Notes: generated by a model not told the origin, from the sequence alone. Counted from the stretch's first letter, positions 1 to 6,715 are shown. The stretch: 6,797 nt of DNA from Streptosporangiaceae bacterium (GCA_030045175.1 JASIBM010000132.1:1-6797), one strand, 5' to 3'. A program made the numbers and translations.

Positions 1-1
1 G

Positions 2-2248
2 GAGCTCGTCCGCATCGGCGCCAGCCGGCCCGCGCGCCTGCCCGCCGGGGACAGGCTGGGCTGCGGCGCCCCGGCCGGTGGCCGGGCCGAATGCCCATCG
101 GTGCTGCGCACTGCGACTTCCGGGGGCACTGCCGTCCCCGGCTACACCCCGGCCCAGTTCCGCAGCGCCTACGATCTAGCGACGGCTTCAGCGGGCGACG
201 GGCACGGCGCGACCGTGGCCATCGTGACCGCGTACTCTGACCCGAGCGCAGCCGGCGACCTTGCCGTCTACCGCGCGCACTTCCGGCTGCCGGCCTGCAC
301 CGCAGGCAACGGGTGCCTGCGCATCATCAACGAGCACGGCGGAACCTCGGGCTTGCCTGCGCCGAGCGTGTCCTGGGCACTTTCCGACGCGATCGCGCTC
401 GACGCCGTCTCCGCGCTCTGCCCGAACTGCCACCTGCTGCTTGTCGAGGCGGCGAGCAACTCCTTCGCCGATCTCGGCACAGCCGCGAGCACCGCGGTCG
501 CCAAGGGCGCCCGGTACGTGCTGAACGAGTGGTCGGCGCCGGAGTCGCTGACGCAAGACAGCTACGACCACTACTTCAACCACCCCGGCGTCGCCATGGT
601 GGCACCGGCCGGAAACGCCGGCTACGGGCGGACATTCCCCGGCGACCTGCCGTACGTCACCTCGGTCGGCGGAACGACCCTGCGTCCCACGCGGTACAGC
701 ACCCGCCACTGGGCAGAGACCGCCTGGGCCGGGACCGGGTCCGGCTGCTCCGCGATCGAGGTCAAGCCGTCGTGGCAGCGCGCCGACGCCAGCGCGACGA
801 CCGGATGCCCCAACCGGACGCAGAACGACGTGGCCGCCGACGCCGACCCGAGCACCGGAGCGGCGGTCTACGACTCCTACGGCACGTCCAGCCACTGGTC
901 GCAAGACGGCGGTACCGGCCTGGCCGCGGCCATCATCACCGCGGCGTACGCCCTCGCCGGCCCGCCCGCCCGTGGCAGCTATCCGGCCAGCTACCCCTAC
1001 CAGCATGCGAGTCACCTCAATGACGTGCTGTACGGGTCGAACGGCCCCTGCCCGCTCAACCCCGCGTACATCTGCAACGCCCAGCCCGGCTTCGACGGCC
1101 CGACCGGCCTGGGCACCCCGGACGGCATCGCGGCGTTCGCCGCGGCGGGCACCGACCCGGTGACCGTGATGGACCCGGGCACGCAGGACTACCTGGCGGG
1201 CGCCAGCACGGATATCACGATCACCGGGCTGGACTCCCGTTCCGGCGCGGCGCTCAAGTACGCGGCCAGCGGCCTGCCGGCCGGGCTGACGGTCACGGCT
1301 GTCCCGCACTCACTGAACGCCGTCGTCACAGGGACGCTGCCGGCGGCCGTGCAGGCCTACTCGGTGACCGTGACCGCGACCGACACGGCGACGGGCAAGC
1401 GCGGGTCGACCCGGTTCTCGCTCGTTGCCACCGGCTCCCTGGTCTCGTCAGCTCCGGTCACCACTTCGATCAGGACCGACATCGACCCGGGGGACAACAC
1501 AGGTACCGACTGCCTTGACGCCGGCGCCCAGACGGCGGGCACGACGGTCACCGTCCAGCCATGCGCGATCGACCCGCAGCAACTCGACTGGTCGTTCGTC
1601 GGTAGCCCCGCACCAGGCTTCGGCGGCGTCCTGACCATCAACGGCTTGTGCCTCGCGTTGTCGGGCGGCACCGTGGCACTGGCGGCATGTGACCAGGGCA
1701 GCGCGGCGCAGGCCTGGTTCCCTGTCTACGGCGCCGGGCTTGCGAACAAGAGCACGGGCACGTGCCTGGACGCTGGCACCTACTCAGGCCCGCTGACGCT
1801 GCAGCCGTGCGATACCTCGCTCGGCGGTCAGCAGTGGCTGGCGCAGACCACCCTGCAGTCTGCCGTGCCCGATACCTGCGGCACCACCGATGACCGTTCA
1901 GAAGGTGTCTTGACGCCACCGCCGGCGGTCATCGAGACCGAGCCATGCGGGCAAAGTGGCGTCGACTACGACTTCAGCTACGACACGTCCAGCGGCCTGC
2001 GCAGCGGCGCGGGCTACTGCGCTACCCCCGAGTACCTGGGGTACGTCAGCGCCGAGGCCGCCTCCTCCATCGGCGAGTTCTGCCAGTCGGGCGCCTACAG
2101 CCAGTGGGCTCCGCTGCCGAACGGCGAGGTCCTGAACATCGGCACGGGCCTGTGCCTCGCCGACCCGGGCAACTCCGATCTGCCCAACAACCAGCTCCAG
2201 GTGCAGCCGTGCGATGGCGCGCTCGGTGAGATCTGGGCGCTCGGCTGA
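2..2248 (+). CDS. Secreted S53 (sedolisin)-like pseudopeptidase with Ig-like and tandem ricin-type lectin domains, 5'-partial
   Basis: The frame is open from base 2 with no stop, so the gene begins upstream. A GTG at 101 could start it, but the codons before it read CGAPAGGRAECPSVLRT, which resembles the pro-region that precedes GYTPAQF in actinobacterial S53 proteins; there is also no signal peptide after 101. Numbering from that GTG: residues 14-348 are S53-like (GYTPAQF, ALCPNCHLLLVEA, TSVGGTTL, ETAW-GSGCS, and a C-terminal NDV...GFDGPTGLGTP that matches the family's calcium site). Residues 352-445 look like a putative Ig domain (YAASGLPAGL, VTGTLP). Residues 451-584 form a ricin-type beta-trefoil with cysteine pairs 471/488, 517/530, 555/570 and QxW-like motifs. 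Residues 585-715 form a second, divergent trefoil. Catalytic Glu, Asp and Ser positions align with Ser95, Ala99 and Gly273, and the oxyanion Asp with Asn172, so proteolysis is unlikely. A carbohydrate- or ligand-binding exported protein is inferred. Family assignment is firm; inactivity is based on alignment from memory. Confidence 0.88.
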   Translation, partial: ELVRIGASRPARLPAGDRLGCGAPAGGRAECPSVLRTATSGGTAVPGYTPAQFRSAYDLATASAGDGHGATVAIVTAYSDPSAAGDLAVYRAHFRLPACTAGNGCLRIINEHGGTSGLPAPSVSWALSDAIALDAVSALCPNCHLLLVEAASNSFADLGTAASTAVAKGARYVLNEWSAPESLTQDSYDHYFNHPGVAMVAPAGNAGYGRTFPGDLPYVTSVGGTTLRPTRYSTRHWAETAWAGTGSGCSAIEVKPSWQRADASATTGCPNRTQNDVAADADPSTGAAVYDSYGTSSHWSQDGGTGLAAAIITAAYALAGPPARGSYPASYPYQHASHLNDVLYGSNGPCPLNPAYICNAQPGFDGPTGLGTPDGIAAFAAAGTDPVTVMDPGTQDYLAGASTDITITGLDSRSGAALKYAASGLPAGLTVTAVPHSLNAVVTGTLPAAVQAYSVTVTATDTATGKRGSTRFSLVATGSLVSSAPVTTSIRTDIDPGDNTGTDCLDAGAQTAGTTVTVQPCAIDPQQLDWSFVGSPAPGFGGVLTINGLCLALSGGTVALAACDQGSAAQAWFPVYGAGLANKSTGTCLDAGTYSGPLTLQPCDTSLGGQQWLAQTTLQSAVPDTCGTTDDRSEGVLTPPPAVIETEPCGQSGVDYDFSYDTSSGLRSGAGYCATPEYLGYVSAEAASSIGEFCQSGAYSQWAPLPNGEVLNIGTGLCLADPGNSDLPNNQLQVQPCDGALGEIWALG

Positions 2249-2289
2249 CCAGCAACCCCGCCCGCGTGGCGTACCTGAAGGCAGGCTCA
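2249..2289 (+). other. Short intergenic gap, no terminator seen
   Basis: Only 41 bp separate the lectin-pseudopeptidase stop codon from the preferred start of the pentapeptide-repeat gene. I see no hairpin followed by a T-run and no convincing -10/-35 pair. Read-through from the upstream gene is therefore likely, and the two may share a transcript. Confidence 0.5.
2277..2281 (+). promoter_or_regulatory. Ribosome binding site that decides the start of the pentapeptide-repeat gene
   Basis: GAAGG lies 8 bases before the ATG at 2290. An in-frame GTG at 2266 would add eight residues (VAYLKAGS) ahead of the signal peptide, but it has no purine-rich site in front of it. The ATG also places two arginines directly before the hydrophobic core of the signal peptide. 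Both points favour 2290. Confidence 0.65.
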
Positions 2290-4611
2290 ATGCGAATCAG
2301 CGCGCTTTCCCCCCGCACCCAGGCGCTCGCGGCCGGACTGGCCGTCATCGCTAGCTGCCTGGCCTTCTGCACAGGCGCGGCAGCGGCAGGAACGGTTACC
2401 TGCCCGACTGTCGACCCGAGCACGGGAGCGGTGTCACCCGCGCCATCGGCAGGCGTGGACTGGAGCGGATGCGATCTGGCCGGAGCCGACCTGTCCCAGT
2501 ACGCACTTGTCGACCTGAACCTGAGCTACGCCAACCTGAGCAACGTGGATCTCCTGATCGCCAATGTCAACGGCGGCGACCTGACCGGCGCGAACCTCAC
2601 GGGCGCGAACCTGATTGACGCCAAGGTCAGCGCGAACCTGACCGACGCGAATCTCAGCAGCGCCAACATGACGGGCACCGACCTCACCGCGGCGACCATC
2701 AGCGGCGCGATCATGGGCACCGCGACCATAACTGCGATCAGGACGTTCAACACGATCGGCGTGCCGGCCTCGCTGCCCGCCGGGTGGGAAGACATCGACT
2801 CCACCATCCTCGGGCCCACGGCGCAGGCGTGGGATGCCATACTCTCCGGCGCCGACCTGGCGGGCCTCGATCTTGACCAGGCGGACCTAAGCGGCGCGGA
2901 CCTGTCAGGAACCAACTTGTCAGGAACCGACCTCGCCCAGGCGACCCTGAGCGAAGTCGAGTCTGGCCAGGTCACCGGCACGCCATCGCTGCCAGCTGGC
3001 TGGCTGGTCGCCAATGGCTACCTGGTGGGCAACGAAGCGAACCTGAACGGCGCGAACCTGAGCGGAACCGATCTGGCGGGCATGGACCTCAGCAGCACTG
3101 ATCTTGAGGCAGCCGACCTGGCCGACGCCAACCTGACCGGCACCGATCTGGACTCCGCCAATTTGTTCCAGGTCAACCTCACCGGCGCGAACCTCACCAG
3201 CGCCAGCGCGACGAGCGCGAACCTGACTAGCGCCGATCTCGACGGCGCGGTCACCAGCGGGCTGGATCTGACCGACGCGAACGTGCAGGGCGCGAGCCTG
3301 GCAAGTGATGACCTCCAGGGCGTGACGCTGACCGGCATCGAGTCGGGCTCGGTGACTGGCACCCCGACCCTGCCGGCCAACTGGGTCATCTACAACGGCT
3401 ATCTGGCCGGCCCCTCAGCGAATCTCAGCGGCTCCGACCTCGACGGCCTCAACATCAGCAGCCTCGCGAACAGTGATCTCACCGGCGCGAACCTGTCCCA
3501 GGCCACCCTGCAGAACGCGAGCCTGGCCTCAGCGAACCTCACGAACGTGACGCTCGCCGGCGCCGATCTCACCGGCGCGGACCTGTCCCAGGCCGACCTG
3601 TCCGGCGCCTCGCTCACCAGCGCCAACCTGACCGGAACCAACCTCGACGGTGCCACGGTCACCGGCGCCGACTTCACCGGCGCCACCTGGCTGAACACCA
3701 CATGCCCAGACGGCAGCAACTCCAACAAGCATGACAGCGGCTGCTTCAGCGCGCTGGACACCGAGCCGCCGACATCGACCCCGACGCTCCTGACGGGCAG
3801 CGGCGAGTCCCCGGTGAACGGCTGGTTCAATGAGCCGGTCACCGTCTCCTGGGGCTGGAAGGACGATGGCACGATCAACCCGGCGGAGTGCACGCGGTTC
3901 AGCACCACGACGACAAACGGCCCGGTCACGCTGACCGCGTCCTGCACCGACCTGGCCGGATTGACTGGGACCGCCTCGATGTCCCTGAAGGTGGACGCGA
4001 CCAGGCCCGTCGTCAAGGTCACCGGCGTGCGCAAGGGGCAGCACTACGTCATCGGCAAGGTCCCGCAGCCGGGATGCAGCACCTCGGAGACGATCTCCGG
4101 GGTCGCGACCAAGGCCACGCTGAGCCTGAGCACGGGCGGCTCGGGTGGCGTGGGCCCGTTCACAGCGACCTGCGCGGGCGCGGTCAGCGTGGCCGGCCTG
4201 CCGCAGTCCGCGCCGATCTGGGCTCAGTACACGATCGGATACGGTTTCGGGGGATTCGCCGCGCCGCGCCCGAACAGCAGCATCTCGCTGTCTTCCGGCC
4301 GGCTCAGCGCCTCGTTCCGGCTCGTCACCGCGAGCGGCACTGCCATCGGCAGCCATGCTGCGGGCAAACTCGCGTGGGCGCACGACATCCGGATGGTGCT
4401 GAGCGGTCCCGGCATCCACCCGGTCAACGGCTACTGCCGGTGGAACGGACGCAAGGATACGTTCGCCTGCTCGGTCAAGCTTCCGGCCGGCGTCCGCGCC
4501 GGGTACCCGAACAAGTACATGGTCACCGCGCAGGAGAACGTCGGCACGGGCTTTTACGCCGTCCCGCCGACGGGGCACGGCGACAACCCTGAGGTCATTT
4601 ATTTCAGCTGA
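2290..4611 (+). CDS. Secreted pentapeptide-repeat protein with Ig-like C-terminal domains
   Basis: This 773-residue protein starts at ATG 2290, chosen for the GAAGG site and the signal peptide. Residues 1-33 are a signal peptide (MRISALSPRT, then ALAAGLAVIASCLAF), probably cut after AAA at 31-33. IASC at 20-23 also fits a lipobox, but the hydrophobic residues after it make a lipoprotein less likely. Residues 61-469 hold about 63 A(D/N)LxG-type pentapeptides in four stacks, predicted to form a right-handed quadrilateral beta-helix. Three linkers interrupt the stacks (about 154-182, 223-249, 350-376). Residues 490-572 resemble Ig-like domains of actinobacterial secreted proteins (NGWFNEPVTVSW, LTASCTDLAGLTGTAS). 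Residues 573-773 form one or two further beta domains ending in NPEVIYFS, with a stretch at 650-680 weakly like PxKF domains. The paired cysteines suit an exported protein. The function is unknown; a scaffold or surface-binding role is inferred. It lies 41 bp after the lectin gene, so co-transcription is plausible. Confidence 0.9.
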   Translation: MRISALSPRTQALAAGLAVIASCLAFCTGAAAAGTVTCPTVDPSTGAVSPAPSAGVDWSGCDLAGADLSQYALVDLNLSYANLSNVDLLIANVNGGDLTGANLTGANLIDAKVSANLTDANLSSANMTGTDLTAATISGAIMGTATITAIRTFNTIGVPASLPAGWEDIDSTILGPTAQAWDAILSGADLAGLDLDQADLSGADLSGTNLSGTDLAQATLSEVESGQVTGTPSLPAGWLVANGYLVGNEANLNGANLSGTDLAGMDLSSTDLEAADLADANLTGTDLDSANLFQVNLTGANLTSASATSANLTSADLDGAVTSGLDLTDANVQGASLASDDLQGVTLTGIESGSVTGTPTLPANWVIYNGYLAGPSANLSGSDLDGLNISSLANSDLTGANLSQATLQNASLASANLTNVTLAGADLTGADLSQADLSGASLTSANLTGTNLDGATVTGADFTGATWLNTTCPDGSNSNKHDSGCFSALDTEPPTSTPTLLTGSGESPVNGWFNEPVTVSWGWKDDGTINPAECTRFSTTTTNGPVTLTASCTDLAGLTGTASMSLKVDATRPVVKVTGVRKGQHYVIGKVPQPGCSTSETISGVATKATLSLSTGGSGGVGPFTATCAGAVSVAGLPQSAPIWAQYTIGYGFGGFAAPRPNSSISLSSGRLSASFRLVTASGTAIGSHAAGKLAWAHDIRMVLSGPGIHPVNGYCRWNGRKDTFACSVKLPAGVRAGYPNKYMVTAQENVGTGFYAVPPTGHGDNPEVIYFS
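2470..3696 (+). repeat. Pentapeptide-repeat array in four stacks
   Basis: The coding repeat has a 15-bp period. Stacks lie at about 2470-2736 (18 units, one a residue short at AKVS), 2836-2955 (8 units), 3037-3336 (20 units) and 3418-3696 (about 17 units, with a three-residue slip at LAN near the start). The central position is almost always Leu, preceded by Asp or Asn, with Ala most common before that. Linkers break the stacks at 2749-2835, 2956-3036 and 3337-3417. Related 36-bp DNA copies at 3475-3510 and 3565-3600 differ at three bases, pointing to internal duplication. Confidence 0.9.
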
Positions 4612-4617
4612 TCCCAG

Positions 4618-4645
4618 CCTCATGCCCGCGGCCTCATGTCCGCGT
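4618..4645. repeat. 14-bp tandem duplication in the intergenic gap
   Basis: CCTCATGCCCGCGG at 4618-4631 is followed immediately by CCTCATGTCCGCGT at 4632-4645, matching at 12 of 14 bases. The second copy supplies an ATG at 4636 that is in frame with the propeller lipoprotein but lacks a ribosome binding site. It begins 7 bases after the stop of the pentapeptide-repeat gene. No function is evident. Confidence 0.7.
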
Positions 4646-4716
4646 CAACCACCGCCCGGCGCCAGGCGTCCTTACTTCAGTGCGCATGGGCGGGTTTTGA
4701 CACGGACAGCGGGGAC

Positions 4717-4720
4717 GAGG
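4717..4720 (+). promoter_or_regulatory. Ribosome binding site that decides the start of the propeller gene
   Basis: GAGG lies five bases before the ATG at 4726. The in-frame ATG at 4636 has no such site and would put 30 polar residues in front of an otherwise normal signal peptide. The start at 4726 gives MLRRLR followed by a hydrophobic stretch and Cys20. Confidence 0.65.
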
Positions 4721-4725
4721 CGAAG

Positions 4726-5913
4726 ATGCTGAGACGACTCCGGATCCCGGTCGCGCTGACCGCAGGGCTCCTGGCGCTCGCATGCGGCGGCGAGCCGGCC
4801 GGCGGCACGCTGGCGGCACCGAGATCGGCGCCGCACCCGGTCACCGCCGCCTGGCTGTACGGCGTGAGCGCCACGTCAGGCACCAATGCCTGGGCGGTAG
4901 GCGCCTTCAACCACGCGGGCGGCTACGCCACTCTGGTCGAGCACTGGAACGGCCGCGCGTGGAAGCCGATGCCCACGATGACCAACATTCCGCAGAACGG
5001 CGATTCCCTCACGGGCATCGCCGCGACGTCAGCCACCAGCGCCTGGGCGGCGGGCACGCTCTCCAGCCAGTACTCCTTCCCCCTGATCTACCAGTTGCAC
5101 GACGCCAAGTGGGGAATAGATGACACTCCCACGCCCGGCGGAAGCGGCGGTGCCGCGTACCTCAACGGCGTGGCCGCGGCCTCGTCAACCGACGCCTGGG
5201 CGGTGGGCGCATACCTTCCCAACATGGCGACGCTGACGATGATCCTGCGCTGGAACGGCAAGAAGTGGGTCCAGGTACCGAGCCCCAACCCGGCCGGCCA
5301 CAGCACCCAGGCCGTCAGCGTGCTGCAAGGAGTGGCCGTGCTGTCGCCGACCGACGCGTGGGCGGTCGGCGAGGCCAACACAGGAGGGCGGGATGCCCCG
5401 TGGACCACCGTGATCGAGAACTGGAACGGCACAAGCTGGACGACGGTACCTAGTCCCGACCCGTCCCGTGCGAGCTGCGTCAACGACGACCTGCTCAGCG
5501 TTGCCGCCGCACCGGCCGGGACGTGGGCGGTGGGCGACTACTGCGGCGCTAGCCTGGTGCTGCAGCTGGAAGACGGACAGTGGCAGCAGGTGCCCAGCCC
5601 CACCCCGCGGGCAGGGGTCTCGGAGCAGCTTGCCTCCGTCTCGGTCACTTCCGCGGCGAACGCGTGGGCCGTCGGCCACATCGCTAATCGGATCCTGATC
5701 CTGCACTGGAACGGGGCGAAGTGGGTGAGGATGCCTGCCCCAGACCCGGTTGGTGCCACGAAAGCCCAGCTCACCGGCGTCAGCGCGGTATCGTCCTCCA
5801 TCGCGTGGGCGGTTGGCGAGGCCGACTATCCGCACGGCGTGAGCAAGCTCCTGATCGAGCGGTGGGATGGCACGAGCTGGAAGCTGGTGCCCGTCCCGAA
5901 CCCGGCCCCATGA
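4726..5913 (+). CDS. Probable lipoprotein with seven AWAVG/WNG repeats, predicted beta-propeller
   Basis: This 395-residue protein starts at ATG 4726, chosen for GAGG just before it. Residues 1-20 are a signal peptide: basic MLRRLR, a hydrophobic IPVALTAGLLALA, then Cys20 followed by GG. LALAC is an acceptable but imperfect lipobox, so lipid anchoring is likely but not certain. From residue 45 to the end there are seven repeats of about 40-55 residues. Each has a first strand like LxGVAAxSxxDAWAVG and a last strand like LxxWNGxxWxxVPSPNP. They begin near residues 45, 95, 146, 200, 256, 302 and 349. Repeats 2 and 5 have diverged at WNG (LHDAKW, LEDGQW), and repeat 5 carries a possible disulfide pair (Cys251, Cys273). 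Seven such units suggest a closed seven-bladed propeller that binds a protein or glycan outside the membrane. Similar repeats are frequent in secreted actinomycete proteins of unknown function. No catalytic motif is seen. Confidence 0.88.
   Translation: MLRRLRIPVALTAGLLALACGGEPAGGTLAAPRSAPHPVTAAWLYGVSATSGTNAWAVGAFNHAGGYATLVEHWNGRAWKPMPTMTNIPQNGDSLTGIAATSATSAWAAGTLSSQYSFPLIYQLHDAKWGIDDTPTPGGSGGAAYLNGVAAASSTDAWAVGAYLPNMATLTMILRWNGKKWVQVPSPNPAGHSTQAVSVLQGVAVLSPTDAWAVGEANTGGRDAPWTTVIENWNGTSWTTVPSPDPSRASCVNDDLLSVAAAPAGTWAVGDYCGASLVLQLEDGQWQQVPSPTPRAGVSEQLASVSVTSAANAWAVGHIANRILILHWNGAKWVRMPAPDPVGATKAQLTGVSAVSSSIAWAVGEADYPHGVSKLLIERWDGTSWKLVPVPNPAP
4858..5904 (+). repeat. Seven-copy AWAVG...WNG...VPSPNP protein repeat
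   Basis: The copies begin at about 4858, 5008, 5161, 5323, 5491, 5629 and 5770, with a spacing of 138-168 bp. The best conserved parts are the AWAVG core (AWAAG in copy 2, TWAVG in copy 5), the HWNGxxW core and the VPSPNP end. The last copy ends at VPVPNPAP just before the stop, so the array is complete at the C-terminus. Confidence 0.88.
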
Positions 5914-5959
5914 CGACGCCCATGCTGAACGGCCAGACGGTCAGGGCTGCCCGGCGTGC
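5914..5959. other. Convergent intergenic gap of 46 bp
   Basis: The propeller gene and the membrane-protein gene end tail to tail here. I looked for a bidirectional hairpin and found only short stems (for example GCTG...CAGC at about 5946-5965, four pairs, partly inside the opposing gene). No convincing intrinsic terminator is seen. Confidence 0.4.
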
Positions 5960-6715
5960 TCAGCTGCTATGGCGATGCGTGGCCGTCTTGTCAGCGCGGC
6001 GGGAAATCGCGGTGAGCATCTGGATCGCGGCACGGTAGCCGGCGGGGTCAGATCGAAGGAGGACGCTGGCACTACCCCCGTAGCCGGCCGGGCCAGGAAC
6101 CCAGAGCACGAGCCTGCCGTTCTGGAAGGTTCCCATCAGCGACTCGGATAGGGAGAGGTCGTTGATGCTCAGGGAGAGCGAAGAGGCCGTGCGCAGCTGC
6201 GCACGGGATAGGTGGCCCGTGAAGTGATGGCTCTGCACCTGCACGGTTTCTGCTGGCGGCTTGCCCACGAGCATGGCGAACGTGATCCTGCCGGTGATGT
6301 CACCCGAGGACGATGGCCGGTGCCACTGGATGAAGATCACGTTCGCCCGGCCTGCCATCAGGTAAGACGCGGGCCCGGAAGGCAGGCCTGACGGCAAGGT
6401 CAAGGCATAGTAAACCGACCCCAGCCCCCATACGGCGAGCACGGCAACGAACGCCCGCCAGGCCCACTTGCCCATCGGGGGAGGCAACTGCCTGGGCCGA
6501 GGCACCCATCGCGGCACGTCCTGGCGAGGAGGAGCGGGCGGCCGCGCCAGCTCCATGGATTCGAATGCCGCGGGATCGGTGATGCTGATCGGATCGCGGG
6601 ACGTTACGGTCCCGTCTTTCACCAGGTCAGTGGGCGTGCCCTGAGAGAACCAGCGGTACTCATGCCGGTCCGACGGATCCTCGTACCAGCCTTTCTTCAC
6701 CGAGCCGGTAACCAT
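5960..6715 (-). CDS. Single-pass membrane protein with DUF2510-like N-terminus and extracytoplasmic domain
   Basis: This 251-residue protein reads leftward from an ATG at 6715. Residues 8-40 (KGWYEDPSDRHEYRWFSQGTPT...) recall DUF2510, a short GWYxDP...RW(W/F)xxG motif at the cytoplasmic N-terminus of many actinobacterial membrane proteins. Residues 58-80 are a Pro/Arg-rich linker. Residues 86-106 (WRAFVAVLAVWGLGSVYYAL) form one transmembrane helix, and the basic residues before it place the N-terminus inside. Residues 118-236 look like an outside beta-rich domain: FIQWH, DITGRITFAML, VQVQSHHFTGHLS, LMGTFQNGRLVLWVP, and DPAGYRAAIQML near the end. This order matches, from memory, a widespread uncharacterised actinobacterial domain with FxQW...LTGxL...F.pgs..dYn.av..L spacing. 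No ribosome binding site precedes the ATG, and a -10-like hexamer lies seven bases upstream, so translation may be leaderless. No enzymatic motif is visible; a sensor or binding role is inferred weakly. Confidence 0.82.
   Translation of the reverse strand: MVTGSVKKGWYEDPSDRHEYRWFSQGTPTDLVKDGTVTSRDPISITDPAAFESMELARPPAPPRQDVPRWVPRPRQLPPPMGKWAWRAFVAVLAVWGLGSVYYALTLPSGLPSGPASYLMAGRANVIFIQWHRPSSSGDITGRITFAMLVGKPPAETVQVQSHHFTGHLSRAQLRTASSLSLSINDLSLSESLMGTFQNGRLVLWVPGPAGYGGSASVLLRSDPAGYRAAIQMLTAISRRADKTATHRHSS

Larger units (their letters stand above)
4612..4725 (+). other. 114-bp intergenic gap before the propeller gene
   Basis: Apart from the 14-bp duplication, the gap holds a perfect TTGACA at 4697-4702, but nothing like a -10 hexamer follows at the right distance and it is only 23 bases before the start codon. 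CGCC/GGCG at about 4653-4668 could form a four-pair stem without a T-run. I see no clear terminator or promoter, so whether the propeller gene has its own promoter is open. Confidence 0.4.

Noticed and set aside
188..1309. Long open frame on the minus strand opposite the pseudopeptidase
   Set aside because: Its translation is Arg/Gly/Val-rich with no domain signal, as expected opposite a GC-rich gene. The plus-strand protein matches a known family along its whole length.
2470..3696. Qnr/MfpA-type quinolone-resistance protein
   Set aside because: Those are short cytosolic pentapeptide proteins that mimic DNA. This one is exported, is interrupted by linkers and carries Ig-like domains.
2470..3696. 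CRISPR-like array, suggested by the regular repeats
   Set aside because: The period is 15 bp, without spacers, and it is fully explained by pentapeptide codons.
2526..4034. Minus-strand open frames with repeating RSAPVRLA-like residues opposite the pentapeptide array
   Set aside because: They are the mirror image of the 15-bp coding repeat. The plus strand has the signal peptide, ribosome binding site and family match.
4697..4702. Perfect TTGACA as a -35 box for the propeller gene
   Set aside because: No -10-like hexamer follows at 16-19 bp, and such a promoter would start transcription inside the gene.
4636..4725. Upstream ATG as start of the propeller lipoprotein
   Set aside because: It lacks a ribosome binding site and lies in a duplicated 14-bp segment. 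It would also bury the signal peptide behind 30 polar residues.
5914..5965. Bidirectional terminator between convergent genes
   Set aside because: Only three- to four-pair stems could be found, with no T-run.
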